DNA of 64,000 bases from Falsihalocynthiibacter halioticoli. GTDB taxonomy: Bacteria; Pseudomonadota; Alphaproteobacteria; Rhodobacterales; Rhodobacteraceae. Location of the stretch: the NCBI RefSeq assembly GCF_025802015.1, contig NZ_JAOYFC010000001.1, forward strand, positions 434,001 through 498,000. Reading direction: 5' to 3'. Made by a program: the position numbers and the translations under genes. Shown here piece by piece: positions 50,753-59,724 of the stretch; position 1 is the first letter of the stretch; the number at the start of each line of letters is the position of its first letter. The notes beneath the pieces were generated by a model. That model was not told the origin of the DNA. It did not search any database and saw only the letters and a list, made by a program, of their open reading frames with translations.

Positions 50753-52186
50753 ATGCAAATGCCCCAGCCAAATCAGGACGTCCTAGGGCGAAAATCCCGC
50801 ATCGTGGCACTCCTTGCCGAGGCGCTGCCAGAAGGTGCAGTCATTCATGACGAGAACGAAACGCGTGCCTATGAATGCGATGCGCTGACGGCATATAAGT
50901 GCCCTCCTATGTGCGTAGCGCTGCCCACTTGCACCGAAGAGGTGGCGGCAGTCCTTAGGATTTGCTCGGAAAACAATGTGCCTGTTGTGCCGCGGGGGGC
51001 CGGTACCTCGCTTGCAGGCGGAGCGCTTCCGACGGCCGACTGCGTGATCCTTGGCGTGGCACGCATGAACGAGGTGTTGGAAACCGATTACGACAACCGC
51101 TTTATCCGCGTTCAAACGGGTCGCACGAACCTGAGTGTTTCTGGCGCAGTGGAGGAGAACGGTTTTTTCTATGCCCCGGACCCGAGCAGCCAGCTTGCCT
51201 GCGCCATTGCGGGTAATATCGCGATGAATTCGGGTGGCGCGCATTGCCTCAAATACGGCGTCACGACGAATAATCTCTTGGGGGTGAAGCTCGTGACCAT
51301 GGAGGGCGAAATCGTCGAGATCGGTGGCGCGCATATGGATGCGGCGGGTCTTGATCTCCTCGGCCTGATCTGTGGTAGCGAGGGGCAGCTTGGCGTGGTC
51401 ACAGAGGCAACATTGCGGATTTTACACAAGCCCGAGGGCGCGCGCCCCGTGTTGATTGGTTTTGACAGCAACGAAGTCGCCGGCGCTTGTGTGAGTGACA
51501 TTATTCAGGCGGGTATCTTGCCCGTTGCGATTGAGTTCATGGACCGCCCTTGTATCCGCGCTGTCGAGAAATTCGCAAAAGCGGGCTATCCTGATTGCGA
51601 GGCGCTTCTGATTGTCGAGGTCGAGGGGAGCGACGCAGAAATTGATCATCAGCTTGGCCTAATCAAAGACATTGCCTCGGCGCATAATCCGGTAGAATTC
51701 CGTGAAAGCGGCTCTGCCGAAGAAAGCGCTGCGATCTGGCTTGGGCGGAAATCGGCGTTCGGCGCGATGGGGCAGATCAACGACTACATGTGCCTAGACG
51801 GGACAATCCCTGTGTCGGAATTGCCGCTTGTGCTGGGCCGTATTCGCGAGCTTTCCCAAGGCTACGGGCTTGAGGTTGCGAATGTGTTTCACGCAGGCGA
51901 CGGCAATATGCACCCACTGATCCTGTTCAACGCAAACAAGGATGGCGACCTTGAAAAATGCGAAGCACTAGGGGCGGATATCTTGCGCTTATGCGTTGAG
52001 GTTGGTGGTTGTTTAACGGGCGAGCACGGCGTTGGGGTTGAAAAGCGAGATCTGATGACGAGCCAATATACCGCCGATGATCTAGAAGCGCAGCTTCTGG
52101 TGAAGGACGTGTTTGACCCGAAGTGGCTGCTGAATGCGGCCAAAGTCTTCCCTCTCGAAGTGACGCAATCGCGCCGCTCTGCTTGA
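50753..52186 (+). CDS. glcD: Glycolate oxidase subunit GlcD
   Basis: The FAD subunit of glycolate oxidase, oxidising glycolate to glyoxylate at the membrane. The ATG at 50753 follows GGAGGAG, giving 478 residues. The flavin-binding PRGAGTSLAGGALP and IAGNIAMNSGGAHCLKYG, and the C-terminal FHAGDGNMHPLILF and GEHGVGVEKRDLM, are diagnostic. It is the first gene of glcDEF, 22 bases before glcE, with a candidate GlcC operator upstream. Confidence 0.96.
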   Translation: MQMPQPNQDVLGRKSRIVALLAEALPEGAVIHDENETRAYECDALTAYKCPPMCVALPTCTEEVAAVLRICSENNVPVVPRGAGTSLAGGALPTADCVILGVARMNEVLETDYDNRFIRVQTGRTNLSVSGAVEENGFFYAPDPSSQLACAIAGNIAMNSGGAHCLKYGVTTNNLLGVKLVTMEGEIVEIGGAHMDAAGLDLLGLICGSEGQLGVVTEATLRILHKPEGARPVLIGFDSNEVAGACVSDIIQAGILPVAIEFMDRPCIRAVEKFAKAGYPDCEALLIVEVEGSDAEIDHQLGLIKDIASAHNPVEFRESGSAEESAAIWLGRKSAFGAMGQINDYMCLDGTIPVSELPLVLGRIRELSQGYGLEVANVFHAGDGNMHPLILFNANKDGDLEKCEALGADILRLCVEVGGCLTGEHGVGVEKRDLMTSQYTADDLEAQLLVKDVFDPKWLLNAAKVFPLEVTQSRRSA

Positions 52187-52208
52187 TTATTCAAGGATAC
52201 ATTCAAGA

Positions 52209-53345
52209 ATGACCGATATTTTGAAACCAGAGAGCGAAGCTGCGCTGGCCGAAGTTATTGCAACTGCGGAAACGCCGTTACGCATCACGGGCGTCGGAAC
52301 GCGTGGGACTACATCGGGGCTAACAGGGCAGCAATTGTCGACTTCTGGCATGAGCGGTGTCACGCTTTATGAACCTGGCGCGCTTACACTTGTGGCGCGA
52401 GCCGGAACCTCTGTTGCCGAGATTGAGGCGCTTTTGGCCGAGAAAAAACAGCGGCTTGCGTTCGAGCCGATGGACCATCGCGGATTGATGGGTACGACAG
52501 GGGAGCCGACGATAGGCGGGATTGTCGCGGCTAACGTTTCTGGTCCGCGCCGCGTTGCGGTTGGGGCGTGCCGTGATCATTTGCTTGGCGTCCGCTTTGT
52601 GGATGGACGCGGAAAGGTCATCAAAAACGGTGGTCGCGTGATGAAGAATGTCACGGGCTATGATCTGGTGAAGCTGATGGCGGGAAGTTTCGGAACGCTC
52701 GGTGTTTTGACTGAAGTTTCGCTCAAGGTTTTGCCCGAAGTGGAGGCGCGCGCTGTTCTTCTTATCAACGGCTTATCTGTTGCAGACGCGGTTGCGGCCA
52801 TGTCTCGCGCGCTTGGCTCGCCTTATGAGGTAAGCGGTGCAGCGCATACGCCTTCGGGGCTAGACGGGCATCCGGTAACGATGCTGCGCGTGGAGGGATT
52901 TGCCGAGTCCGTGGCCTATCGCGCAAAGGCGTTGCAAAAGCTTCTTGCGGAGCTCGGTGAAAGTCAGATTGAAGACGACCCTGCGCGCACAAAGGCCGGT
53001 TGGAACTGGGTCCGAAATGTAGAGGCATTTCACGGCAGTCAGGGCGATGTCTGGAGGGTGTCGTGTAAGCCAAGTGATGCGCCGCGTCTGGCTGAGGAGG
53101 CTGGCGGCGAAGCGTTGCTGGATTGGGGCGGGGGGCTTCTTTGGGTGCAACTGCCAGAAGGAACAGACCTGCGCGCGCGGCTTTCTTCGTATGACGGGCA
53201 CGCGACTCTTGTGCGTGCGAGTGCCAAAACACGCGACGCGCTCTCTGTTTTTGAGCCGCAAAACGAAATTCTTACCCGTATGGCGCAAGGCCTGCGGGAC
53301 CGGTTTGACCCGAAACAGATATTTAACACAGGCCTGATGGGGTAA
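52209..53345 (+). CDS. glcE: Glycolate oxidase subunit GlcE
   Basis: A second FAD-binding subunit of glycolate oxidase (378 residues). Features are RITGVGTRGT, the TIGGIVAANVSGPRRVAVGACRDH region near residue 100, and KNVTGYDLVKLMAGSFGTLG, all typical of GlcE. It is shorter than GlcD and lacks its C-terminal catalytic motifs. It ends three bases before glcF. Confidence 0.95.
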   Translation: MTDILKPESEAALAEVIATAETPLRITGVGTRGTTSGLTGQQLSTSGMSGVTLYEPGALTLVARAGTSVAEIEALLAEKKQRLAFEPMDHRGLMGTTGEPTIGGIVAANVSGPRRVAVGACRDHLLGVRFVDGRGKVIKNGGRVMKNVTGYDLVKLMAGSFGTLGVLTEVSLKVLPEVEARAVLLINGLSVADAVAAMSRALGSPYEVSGAAHTPSGLDGHPVTMLRVEGFAESVAYRAKALQKLLAELGESQIEDDPARTKAGWNWVRNVEAFHGSQGDVWRVSCKPSDAPRLAEEAGGEALLDWGGGLLWVQLPEGTDLRARLSSYDGHATLVRASAKTRDALSVFEPQNEILTRMAQGLRDRFDPKQIFNTGLMG

Positions 53346-53348
53346 TCT

Positions 53349-54659
53349 ATGCAAACGAATTTCAGCCCCGAACAACTTAAAGACCCCGCAATCGAACGGG
53401 CCAACGAAATTTTACGGGCCTGCGTCCATTGCGGGTTTTGTACTGCCACTTGCCCGACCTATCAGGTGTTGGGCGATGAGTTGGATTCTCCGCGCGGGCG
53501 AATTTACCTGATCAAGGATATGCTCGAAAGCGGTCGACCAGCGGATGCGAAGACGGTGAAGCATATTGATCGCTGCTTAAGTTGCCTTGCCTGCATGACG
53601 ACCTGTCCTTCGGGCGTGCATTATATGCACCTTGTCGATCAAGCGCGCGCCTATATCGAACAAACCTACAAGCGCCCCTTCATGGACCGCGCCCTGCGGT
53701 GGATGCTGGCACAGATTCTGCCCTATCCAACGCGGTTCCGGTTGGCATTGCTAGGAGCCAAAATCGGACGACCTTTTGCGTTCCTAATGCCCGATGCGCG
53801 ACTCAAGGCGATGCTAAAGATGGCGCCTAAGAGGATTCCCCCTGTTTCGCGCAACGATGATGCACAGGTCTTTCCGGCGATTGGCGTGCGCAAAAAACGT
53901 GTGGCGCTGATGACGGGCTGTGCGCAAAAGGCGCTGAACACGGATATCAACGATGCAACAATCCGACTTCTGCGGCGGCTGGGCTGTGATGTTGTGATTG
54001 CCAAAGGTATGGGATGCTGTGGCGCGCTCACGCACCATATGGGGCAAGAAGACAAGAGCCACGCGGCAGCAGCCAATAACATCCGCGCTTGGATGGCCGA
54101 GGTAAATGGTGAGGGGCTCGATGCGGTTGTGATCAATACCTCTGGCTGTGGCACAACTGTTAAAGACTATGGCCACATGTTCCGCAACGATCCGCTTGCC
54201 GCAGATGCGGCGAAGGTTTCGGAATTGGCGATGGACGTGAGTGAGCTGTTGATGACGCTCGACCTTCCCCAACAACAAGAACAGGGATTGCGCGTTGCAT
54301 ATCATTCGGCCTGCTCACTGCAACACGGTCAGCAAGTTAAGACACACCCGAAAACCCTATTGAAAAATGCGGGGTTTGAGGTTGTCGAGCCTGCTGATCC
54401 ACACCTGTGTTGCGGCTCTGCTGGGACTTACAACCTGATGCAGCCCGAAATTTCCGGGGAACTCAAGAAGCGGAAAGTGGCAACACTCGCGGCGAAAAAG
54501 CCTGACGTTATTGCCGCAGGGAACATCGGTTGTATGATGCAAATCGGTGATGCGGCAGGTGCGCCGATTGTTCATACGGTGGAGTTGCTGGATTGGGCCA
54601 CAGGCGGGCCAAAACCCCCATCTTTGAGCGAAGGACCAAAACCGCCATCATTGAGGTAG
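53349..54659 (+). CDS. glcF: Glycolate oxidase iron-sulfur subunit GlcF
   Basis: The electron-transfer subunit (436 residues). Two 4Fe-4S sites are visible: CVHCGFCTATCP and CLSCLACMTTCPSG. Two CCG-type domains follow, with GCCGALTHHMG and LCCGSAGTYNL. The C-terminus carries a small tandem repeat (GPKPPSL twice, residues 420-435) that is not part of the family core. It is the last gene of glcDEF. Confidence 0.96.
   Translation: MQTNFSPEQLKDPAIERANEILRACVHCGFCTATCPTYQVLGDELDSPRGRIYLIKDMLESGRPADAKTVKHIDRCLSCLACMTTCPSGVHYMHLVDQARAYIEQTYKRPFMDRALRWMLAQILPYPTRFRLALLGAKIGRPFAFLMPDARLKAMLKMAPKRIPPVSRNDDAQVFPAIGVRKKRVALMTGCAQKALNTDINDATIRLLRRLGCDVVIAKGMGCCGALTHHMGQEDKSHAAAANNIRAWMAEVNGEGLDAVVINTSGCGTTVKDYGHMFRNDPLAADAAKVSELAMDVSELLMTLDLPQQQEQGLRVAYHSACSLQHGQQVKTHPKTLLKNAGFEVVEPADPHLCCGSAGTYNLMQPEISGELKKRKVATLAAKKPDVIAAGNIGCMMQIGDAAGAPIVHTVELLDWATGGPKPPSLSEGPKPPSLR
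54606..54659 (+). repeat. 27-bp tandem duplication at the 3' end of glcF
   Basis: Two adjacent 27-base units, 54606-54632 and 54633-54659, encode GPKPPSLSE and GPKPPSLR plus the stop. They differ at a few positions, mostly synonymous. It looks like a local duplication that extended the protein. Confidence 0.7.
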
Positions 54660-54715
54660 GCTTGGTCATATTCCTGCCTTAACTCGCCACTAGACCACTA
54701 TTAATTGGAGGTCAA

Positions 54716-55522
54716 ATGCGTCGGTTGTTGGTGATTTTGTTCTTGGTACTCGGGTTTGCGCCTGCGCAGGCCAATGAACTTGTGAGCCTTCAAACTGGTG
54801 ATGACGGGCGTGGCTGGGAAGCCGTTGGGCGGCTCAACATCAACAAAACGGCAATGTGTACCGGAACCCTGATTGCGCCAGACCTTGTTCTTACGGCAGC
54901 GCATTGCCTGTTTGATAAGGTGACCCGCCAGCCGATTGATCCACGCACCATCGAATTCCTCGCGGGGTGGCGCAATGGTCGGGCGTCTGCGTATCGTTGG
55001 GTTGCACATGCGGTGAAGCACCCGGATTACAAATATGATTCCAAGAACCCAGCCATTCGCGTGCGCAATGATGTGGCGCTGCTTCGGCTTTCGCAGCCGA
55101 TCCGAAATCAGAATATCGTGCCGTTTACCACTTCGGTTCACCCAAAGAAGGGTGCGGCGGTTGATGTGGTTTCTTATGCGCATGACCGTGCCGACAGCCC
55201 TAGCCTTCAGCGGGAATGCCATGTGCTTGCATTGCGGCTTGAAACGCTTGTTTTGTCCTGTGACGTTGATTTCGGAGCGTCCGGCGCGCCAATCTTCAGC
55301 TATGTAAACGGTGTGCCGGAAATTGTTTCGGTCGTGTCTGCGCGCGCGGAAGCGGGCGGGCGTCAGGTTGCGCTTGGGACATCGCTCGAAAAACCGCTTG
55401 ATGTGTTGATGGAAGAGATGGCCGCTGCGCCAAGTGTTTTCAAACGCGGCGCGCCGATCATGCGCAATGGGGTTCGCGAGGGCTTCAAGCAATCAACTGG
55501 CGCGAAATTTGTGCGGCCCTAG
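54716..55522 (+). CDS. Trypsin-like serine protease (exported)
   Basis: A 268-residue secreted protease. The signal peptide (MRRLLVILFLVLGFAPAQA) is clear. The catalytic triad is visible as TAAHCL (His), RNDVALLRLS (Asp) and FGASGAPIF (Ser). Two cysteine pairs look likely. TTGGAGG lies 6 bases before the ATG. It is not co-oriented with any obvious partner beyond glcF, 56 bases upstream. Substrate unknown. Confidence 0.9.
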   Translation: MRRLLVILFLVLGFAPAQANELVSLQTGDDGRGWEAVGRLNINKTAMCTGTLIAPDLVLTAAHCLFDKVTRQPIDPRTIEFLAGWRNGRASAYRWVAHAVKHPDYKYDSKNPAIRVRNDVALLRLSQPIRNQNIVPFTTSVHPKKGAAVDVVSYAHDRADSPSLQRECHVLALRLETLVLSCDVDFGASGAPIFSYVNGVPEIVSVVSARAEAGGRQVALGTSLEKPLDVLMEEMAAAPSVFKRGAPIMRNGVREGFKQSTGAKFVRP

Positions 55523-55545
55523 TCGAAAAACTGCGTTTACGCCCC

Positions 55546-55574
55546 CTTGAAACGCAGAAATCCATTTCCCAAAT
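55546..55574 (+). promoter_or_regulatory. Possible sigma-32-type heat-shock promoter of hsp20
   Basis: CTTGAA at 55546-55551 and CCCAAAT at 55568-55574, 16 bases apart, resemble the alphaproteobacterial RpoH promoter. It lies directly before the presumed RNA thermometer leader. The match is moderate. Confidence 0.45.
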
Positions 55575-55663
55575 TGAGTGTACCGGAGTGCCGAAGTCGG
55601 GCTCTGTAACCGCCTGTCCCATGAGGGAAGGCCTTAACGTTGTTGCTCAATAGGAGAATGACC
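55575..55663 (+). promoter_or_regulatory. ROSE-type RNA thermometer in the hsp20 leader
   Basis: The leader ends with TTGCT (55643-55647), a short loop, and AGGAG (55652-55656), the ribosome site, followed by ATG at 55664. The TTGCT-to-AGGAG pairing that masks the ribosome site is the conserved 3' hairpin of ROSE elements found before small heat-shock genes in alphaproteobacteria. Upstream sequence can form a further hairpin. It would melt at raised temperature to allow translation. Confidence 0.7.
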
Positions 55664-56131
55664 ATGAGAAACTTTGACCTTACACCGCTTTATCGCGCAA
55701 CTGTTGGCTTTGACCAAATCGCTGATCTAATGGATCGCGTCAGCACAACAGACCAGACGCGCCAAAGCTACCCCCCATACAATATCGAGAAAACCGCTGA
55801 TGACGCGTGGCGTGTGTCTATCGCTGTTGCAGGATTTTCATCGGAAGAGCTGACCGTAGAGCTTCGTGCCAACGAGCTTGTCGTGACAGCCAAGAAGGAA
55901 GCCGATGATTCCGAAGTGAAATACCTGCACCGTGGAATCGCAACCCGCGCATTTGAGCGGCGTTTCCAATTGGCAGAGCATGTGCATGTCACTGCGGCCA
56001 ACCATGAGAATGGTATGCTGTCGATCGACCTGAAGCGTGAAGTCCCTGAAGCGCTTAAACCGCGTCGCATTGAAATTGCGAGTTCTGGTGTGAAAGAGTC
56101 ACCCAAGATCGAAGCAAAACCGGTGAACTAA
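55664..56131 (+). CDS. Small heat-shock protein Hsp20 (IbpA-like)
   Basis: An alpha-crystallin chaperone of 155 residues from the ATG at 55664, which sits 8 bases after AGGAG; Met codons further upstream lie within the leader hairpin. The N-terminus MRNFDLTPLYRATVGFDQ and the segment YPPYNIEK are typical of IbpA-type class A proteins, and the crystallin domain includes VAGFSSEELTVELRANELVV and GIATRAFERRFQLAEHV. It holds unfolding proteins during heat stress. A strong terminator follows. Confidence 0.95.
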   Translation: MRNFDLTPLYRATVGFDQIADLMDRVSTTDQTRQSYPPYNIEKTADDAWRVSIAVAGFSSEELTVELRANELVVTAKKEADDSEVKYLHRGIATRAFERRFQLAEHVHVTAANHENGMLSIDLKREVPEALKPRRIEIASSGVKESPKIEAKPVN

Positions 56132-56215
56132 TACGCTGCGGCGTTTGAGAACTTGTAACGAGTAAGGCCGCCGCCGTCTGTCTCGGACGTGTGAAAGCCA
56201 GAGTTGATGTGAAAG

Positions 56216-56250
56216 CCCGCCGGAAGCCAAGTGCCTCCGGCGGGTATTTT
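56216..56250. terminator. Bidirectional terminator between hsp20 and the VWA gene
   Basis: CCCGCCGGA and TCCGGCGGG form a perfect 9-bp GC stem with an 11-base loop. On the plus strand it is followed by TATTTTGTTATTT. It lies between convergent hsp20 and the VWA gene and could serve both. Confidence 0.8.
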
Positions 56251-56251
56251 G

Positions 56252-58222
56252 TTATTTGCCTTGCAGAGATTTGGCGAGACGCATGAGGGTTACGGCTTCG
56301 GCGCGGTAGCCAAACTCGTCCTGACCCTTGGCGCCATTGGCCAGCGCAATCGCCTCGTCCCAGCCCCAATCACTAAGATACGTATCATCGCGAAGAAGCT
56401 GGCCAAAACCTGCGATCGCGGCGGAGAAACGAACGTCATCATTTCCGTTAACCTCGTTGCGGTTGATCGGAGTTTCCAGCAATTCGCTTGTCGTCTCGCC
56501 AGGGCGTTTGAAGCGCAATTTGAGGAAGCCCATTTCATCGCTCGGCACGAATTCGGCGGCGCTTTCGTCGCTATACCGAAGCGTCTCAACCTTTACCGCG
56601 GGTGAGCCAACAGGTGTGATTTCATAGATCGCGGTCACAGAATGGCCCGCGCCGATGTCTCCGGCGTCTACTTTATCGTTGTTGAAATCTTCGCGGTTGA
56701 GGATGCGGGTTTCATATCCGATCAGGCGGTATTCCGCGACTGTTGCGGGGTTGAATTCCACCTGAATTTTCACATCATTCGCAATCGGGTAAAGCGCGCC
56801 AGTAAGTTGATCGACGAGCGACTTCTGTGCTTCCGCGAGTGTGTCGATATAGGCGGCCTGCCCGTTGCCATGTTGGGCGAGGGCTTGCATCGTGGCATCG
56901 TTCAGATTGCCGCGCCCGAAGCCAAGTACCGACAGATAAGTGCCAGAGTCGCGTTTTGTTTTGATGAAGCTTTCAAGTGCATCTGGATCGCTGATGCCCA
57001 CGTTGAAATCCCCATCCGTGGCCAGCAAGACCCGCGAAACTTCGCCATCTTTTTGCATAGTCTCGGCAATTGCATAGGCCTGTTCCAAACCGGCCTCACC
57101 GGCGGTGCCGCCACCAGATTCAAGTTGGTCTAGCGCGGCGAGAATTTTGGAAGACTCACTTGCAGCGGTTGGCGCAAGAACTTCACCTGCGCTTCCAGCA
57201 TAGGCAACGATTGCAACCTGATCTTCGGGCCGCAATTGACCGAGCATGAGGCGGAAGCTCTGTTTCAAGAGTGGGAGTTTGTCCGGCTGGTTCATCGAGC
57301 CAGAAGTGTCCACAAGGAAAACAAGGTTGAGTGGCGGTCGGTTATCGATCACCGGCATTTCGCCTTGAATTCCGATATGAACAAGGCTTGTGTCAGGATT
57401 CCAAGGTGTTTCAATCATTGTTACCGTTTGCTGAAACGGCACATCGCCAGCGGGTGCTGGGTAGTTATAGGGGAAATAGTTGATCATTTCCTCGATGCGC
57501 ACCGCCTCTGGATCAGGGAGATAGCCGTTGGTGAGCGAGGAACGGATAATCGAATAAGACGCTGTATCAACATCGATCGAAAACGTTGAAACCGGCTCTT
57601 CGCGTGTCACCTTGAGCGGGTTTGGCGCTTCGTTCGCGTATGTTTCGCCGTCAGCGTCAAATTCCGGCATCGGGCGCGAAATGTTGTGGTCTTCGAAGTT
57701 CGCAATCGGATGGACAGGACGAATTTGACCATTCGCGCCGCCGGTTGCCATCATGCGGTCAGCAGCGACCGAGGCCCGTGGCGCGGGTTGAACTTGCTCG
57801 AGGATTTCAAGCTGCCCTTCTTTTGGCGCTTCGAGGTATTGCAAAGTTGGCTCGCTCTCGGCCGCCATCTCTTCGGTTGCGATAGCGGTTGAAACATCTT
57901 CGGGGGCCTTGGCCTTTTTGGGCAAGAAACCTTCCGAGCCGCCTTGCGGTAGTAGTACGAAAACCACCAGCCCGAGGGTTGCAACAGATGTGGTTGCGGC
58001 CAGCGCGCCGCGTGTGGTGAGGGAATTCAGCAATGCTCTTACTCCTGTGTTTAACCAGCCCCTCTTGGGCTTGGTCTCAGAAGTAGGACGCGCGCCATCG
58101 CGCGATCCTTGGAGGTCGGCAAAGTTTTTTTCCGCCAGCGCTATATTCTCGTGCTTTTTCTCCGCGTCAGGGGCGGGTGTGTCTTGCAAGAGTGCCTTTA
58201 GGGCCTTGAGATCATCGCTCAT
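56252..58222 (-). CDS. VWA-domain membrane protein (YfbK/DUF3520 type), candidate anti-sigma partner
   Basis: A 656-residue protein. A cytoplasmic N-terminus (about 70 residues) is followed by one membrane helix (ATTSVATLGLVVFVLL), a Vwf-A N-terminal region (EEPVSTFSIDVDTASYSIIR), a VWA domain with the MIDAS VFLVDTSGSMNQPDK and a C-terminal DUF3520 region. Its start overlaps the stop of the ECF sigma gene by four bases (ATGA), the usual position of an anti-sigma factor, and the one-helix topology fits. Whether it binds sigma is inferred. Confidence 0.88.
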   Translation of the reverse strand: MSDDLKALKALLQDTPAPDAEKKHENIALAEKNFADLQGSRDGARPTSETKPKRGWLNTGVRALLNSLTTRGALAATTSVATLGLVVFVLLPQGGSEGFLPKKAKAPEDVSTAIATEEMAAESEPTLQYLEAPKEGQLEILEQVQPAPRASVAADRMMATGGANGQIRPVHPIANFEDHNISRPMPEFDADGETYANEAPNPLKVTREEPVSTFSIDVDTASYSIIRSSLTNGYLPDPEAVRIEEMINYFPYNYPAPAGDVPFQQTVTMIETPWNPDTSLVHIGIQGEMPVIDNRPPLNLVFLVDTSGSMNQPDKLPLLKQSFRLMLGQLRPEDQVAIVAYAGSAGEVLAPTAASESSKILAALDQLESGGGTAGEAGLEQAYAIAETMQKDGEVSRVLLATDGDFNVGISDPDALESFIKTKRDSGTYLSVLGFGRGNLNDATMQALAQHGNGQAAYIDTLAEAQKSLVDQLTGALYPIANDVKIQVEFNPATVAEYRLIGYETRILNREDFNNDKVDAGDIGAGHSVTAIYEITPVGSPAVKVETLRYSDESAAEFVPSDEMGFLKLRFKRPGETTSELLETPINRNEVNGNDDVRFSAAIAGFGQLLRDDTYLSDWGWDEAIALANGAKGQDEFGYRAEAVTLMRLAKSLQGK

Positions 58223-58767
58223 GGATAGCCCTCCTTTTGGTGGTATGCGCGCAGGTGTTTCTTCACTTCAGACATCCGCCACGCGATTGTGCCTTCGGAA
58301 ACGGATAGAATTTCGCCCGCCTGCGCCTGTGTCAGTTCTTCGCCGAGGATAAGGATCACTGTATCACGAAGCTCTACTGGCAATGTGGAGATCGCCGTCG
58401 CGAGCCAATCTGATTGTTGTGCGGCTTCTTCGTTTTCGGCCACGCGGTTCAGTTCCCAATCGCCCCAGTTGTTCGCGGCGCGGGCATGGGTGGCGCGGCG
58501 GCGGCGTCGATCATGTGATGCGTTGATGGCCACACGATAGAGCCAAGTTGTGAACTTTGCGTCGCCGCGGAAGTTCGCGAGTTTGGCGGGAAGCGCTGCG
58601 CAAATGTCCTGCGTGAGGTCTTCGGCTTCTGTTGTGTTGCCAGCAAGGCGGCAGCACAGACCAAAAAGCCTGTCGTAGTGCCGTCGAAGCAGCAAGCCAA
58701 ATGCCTCGCCGTCTCCGTTCGCAGCGGCGAGCGCAAGTGTTTCGTCATCGGTTTCCATCAACATCAC
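58219..58767 (-). CDS. ECF-type RNA polymerase sigma factor
   Basis: A sigma-70 family extracytoplasmic-function factor of 182 residues. Region 2 is seen as LFGLCCRLAGNTTEAEDLTQDI, with TWLYRVAINASHDRRRRR, and region 4 as LPVELRDTVILILGEELTQAQAGEILSVSEGTIAWRM. It is translationally coupled to the downstream VWA membrane protein. Met4 (58758) is an alternative start. The regulated stimulus is unknown. Confidence 0.93.
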   Translation of the reverse strand: MMLMETDDETLALAAANGDGEAFGLLLRRHYDRLFGLCCRLAGNTTEAEDLTQDICAALPAKLANFRGDAKFTTWLYRVAINASHDRRRRRATHARAANNWGDWELNRVAENEEAAQQSDWLATAISTLPVELRDTVILILGEELTQAQAGEILSVSEGTIAWRMSEVKKHLRAYHQKEGYP

Positions 58768-58903
58768 ATAAAGTATGACGCGCGCCGTGGGTCAATCCTT
58801 GGTATCGCGTGGAAAAAATCTACAGAGCGTATTGCGCGCGGAATTGCTTGCATCCCGCCGCGCCCACACGCAGAGTTAGATCGTTGTACGACAGGAGCCC
58901 CTC

Positions 58904-59698
58904 ATGGACACAAGCGACGCCTATGCCAACGCGAAATATATTGAAAATGCCGCGTCATATCCGCCGAAATGGGAGGCGCAGGCAGCGGCATTTCGCGAGG
59001 AGTTGAGCAAAGCAGGGCGCGCTGAAATTGGTGTTCGCTATGGTGATCATCCGCGCGCGCAGCTTGATCTATTCCGACCGGAAAGAGAGGCGAAGGGGCT
59101 GTTTGTCTTTGTGCATGGTGGGTATTGGCGGGCGTTTGACCGCTCCACATGGTCACATTTTGCAAGTGGCGCATTGGCCGAGGGCTGGGCCGTTGCGATG
59201 CCTGGCTATCCTTTGGCACCAGAGGTCACGATTTCCGAGATCACTGCGAACATTAAAGTTGCGATCGAGAAGGCAGCTACGCTGATTGATGGCCCGATTG
59301 TTCTGGCGGGGCATTCTGCGGGCGGGCACCTTGTGGCGCGGATGTTGTGCGATGATGGTGTGAGCGAAGAGGTGGCCAAGCGGATTACAAATGTTGTGCC
59401 CATATCGCCATTGTCGGATTTACGGCCGCTGATGCATGCGGACCTGAATGATGACCTGCACCTGACAGAAGCAGAGGCCGCAAGTGAAAGCCCAATTCTG
59501 CGCAATAAAGCTCATCCTGCCCCCGTGACTGTGTGGGTTGGCGCGGAAGAGCGCCCGGCGTTTCTTGATCAGGCGCGCTGGCTTTCGGAGGCTTGGCCTG
59601 ACACGGTTTGCGAAATTGAGGAGGGCAAGCACCATTTCGATGTGATCGACGGGCTCTTGGACGCGCGGCATCCCCTTTTGCGCGCGATTTTGGGCTAG
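58904..59698 (+). CDS. Alpha/beta hydrolase, arylformamidase/esterase-like
   Basis: A 264-residue hydrolase. The oxyanion HGGYW near residue 71 is the motif of kynurenine formamidase (KynB-type alpha/beta fold) and related esterases, the nucleophile is GHSAGG, and a late HHFDVIDGL supplies the His. Substrate undecided; kynurenine-pathway genes are not nearby. It is divergent from the ECF sigma gene across 136 bases. Confidence 0.85.
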   Translation: MDTSDAYANAKYIENAASYPPKWEAQAAAFREELSKAGRAEIGVRYGDHPRAQLDLFRPEREAKGLFVFVHGGYWRAFDRSTWSHFASGALAEGWAVAMPGYPLAPEVTISEITANIKVAIEKAATLIDGPIVLAGHSAGGHLVARMLCDDGVSEEVAKRITNVVPISPLSDLRPLMHADLNDDLHLTEAEAASESPILRNKAHPAPVTVWVGAEERPAFLDQARWLSEAWPDTVCEIEEGKHHFDVIDGLLDARHPLLRAILG

Positions 59699-59724
59699 CG
59701 GCTTGCTAGAAAGGCGAAGTTAAA

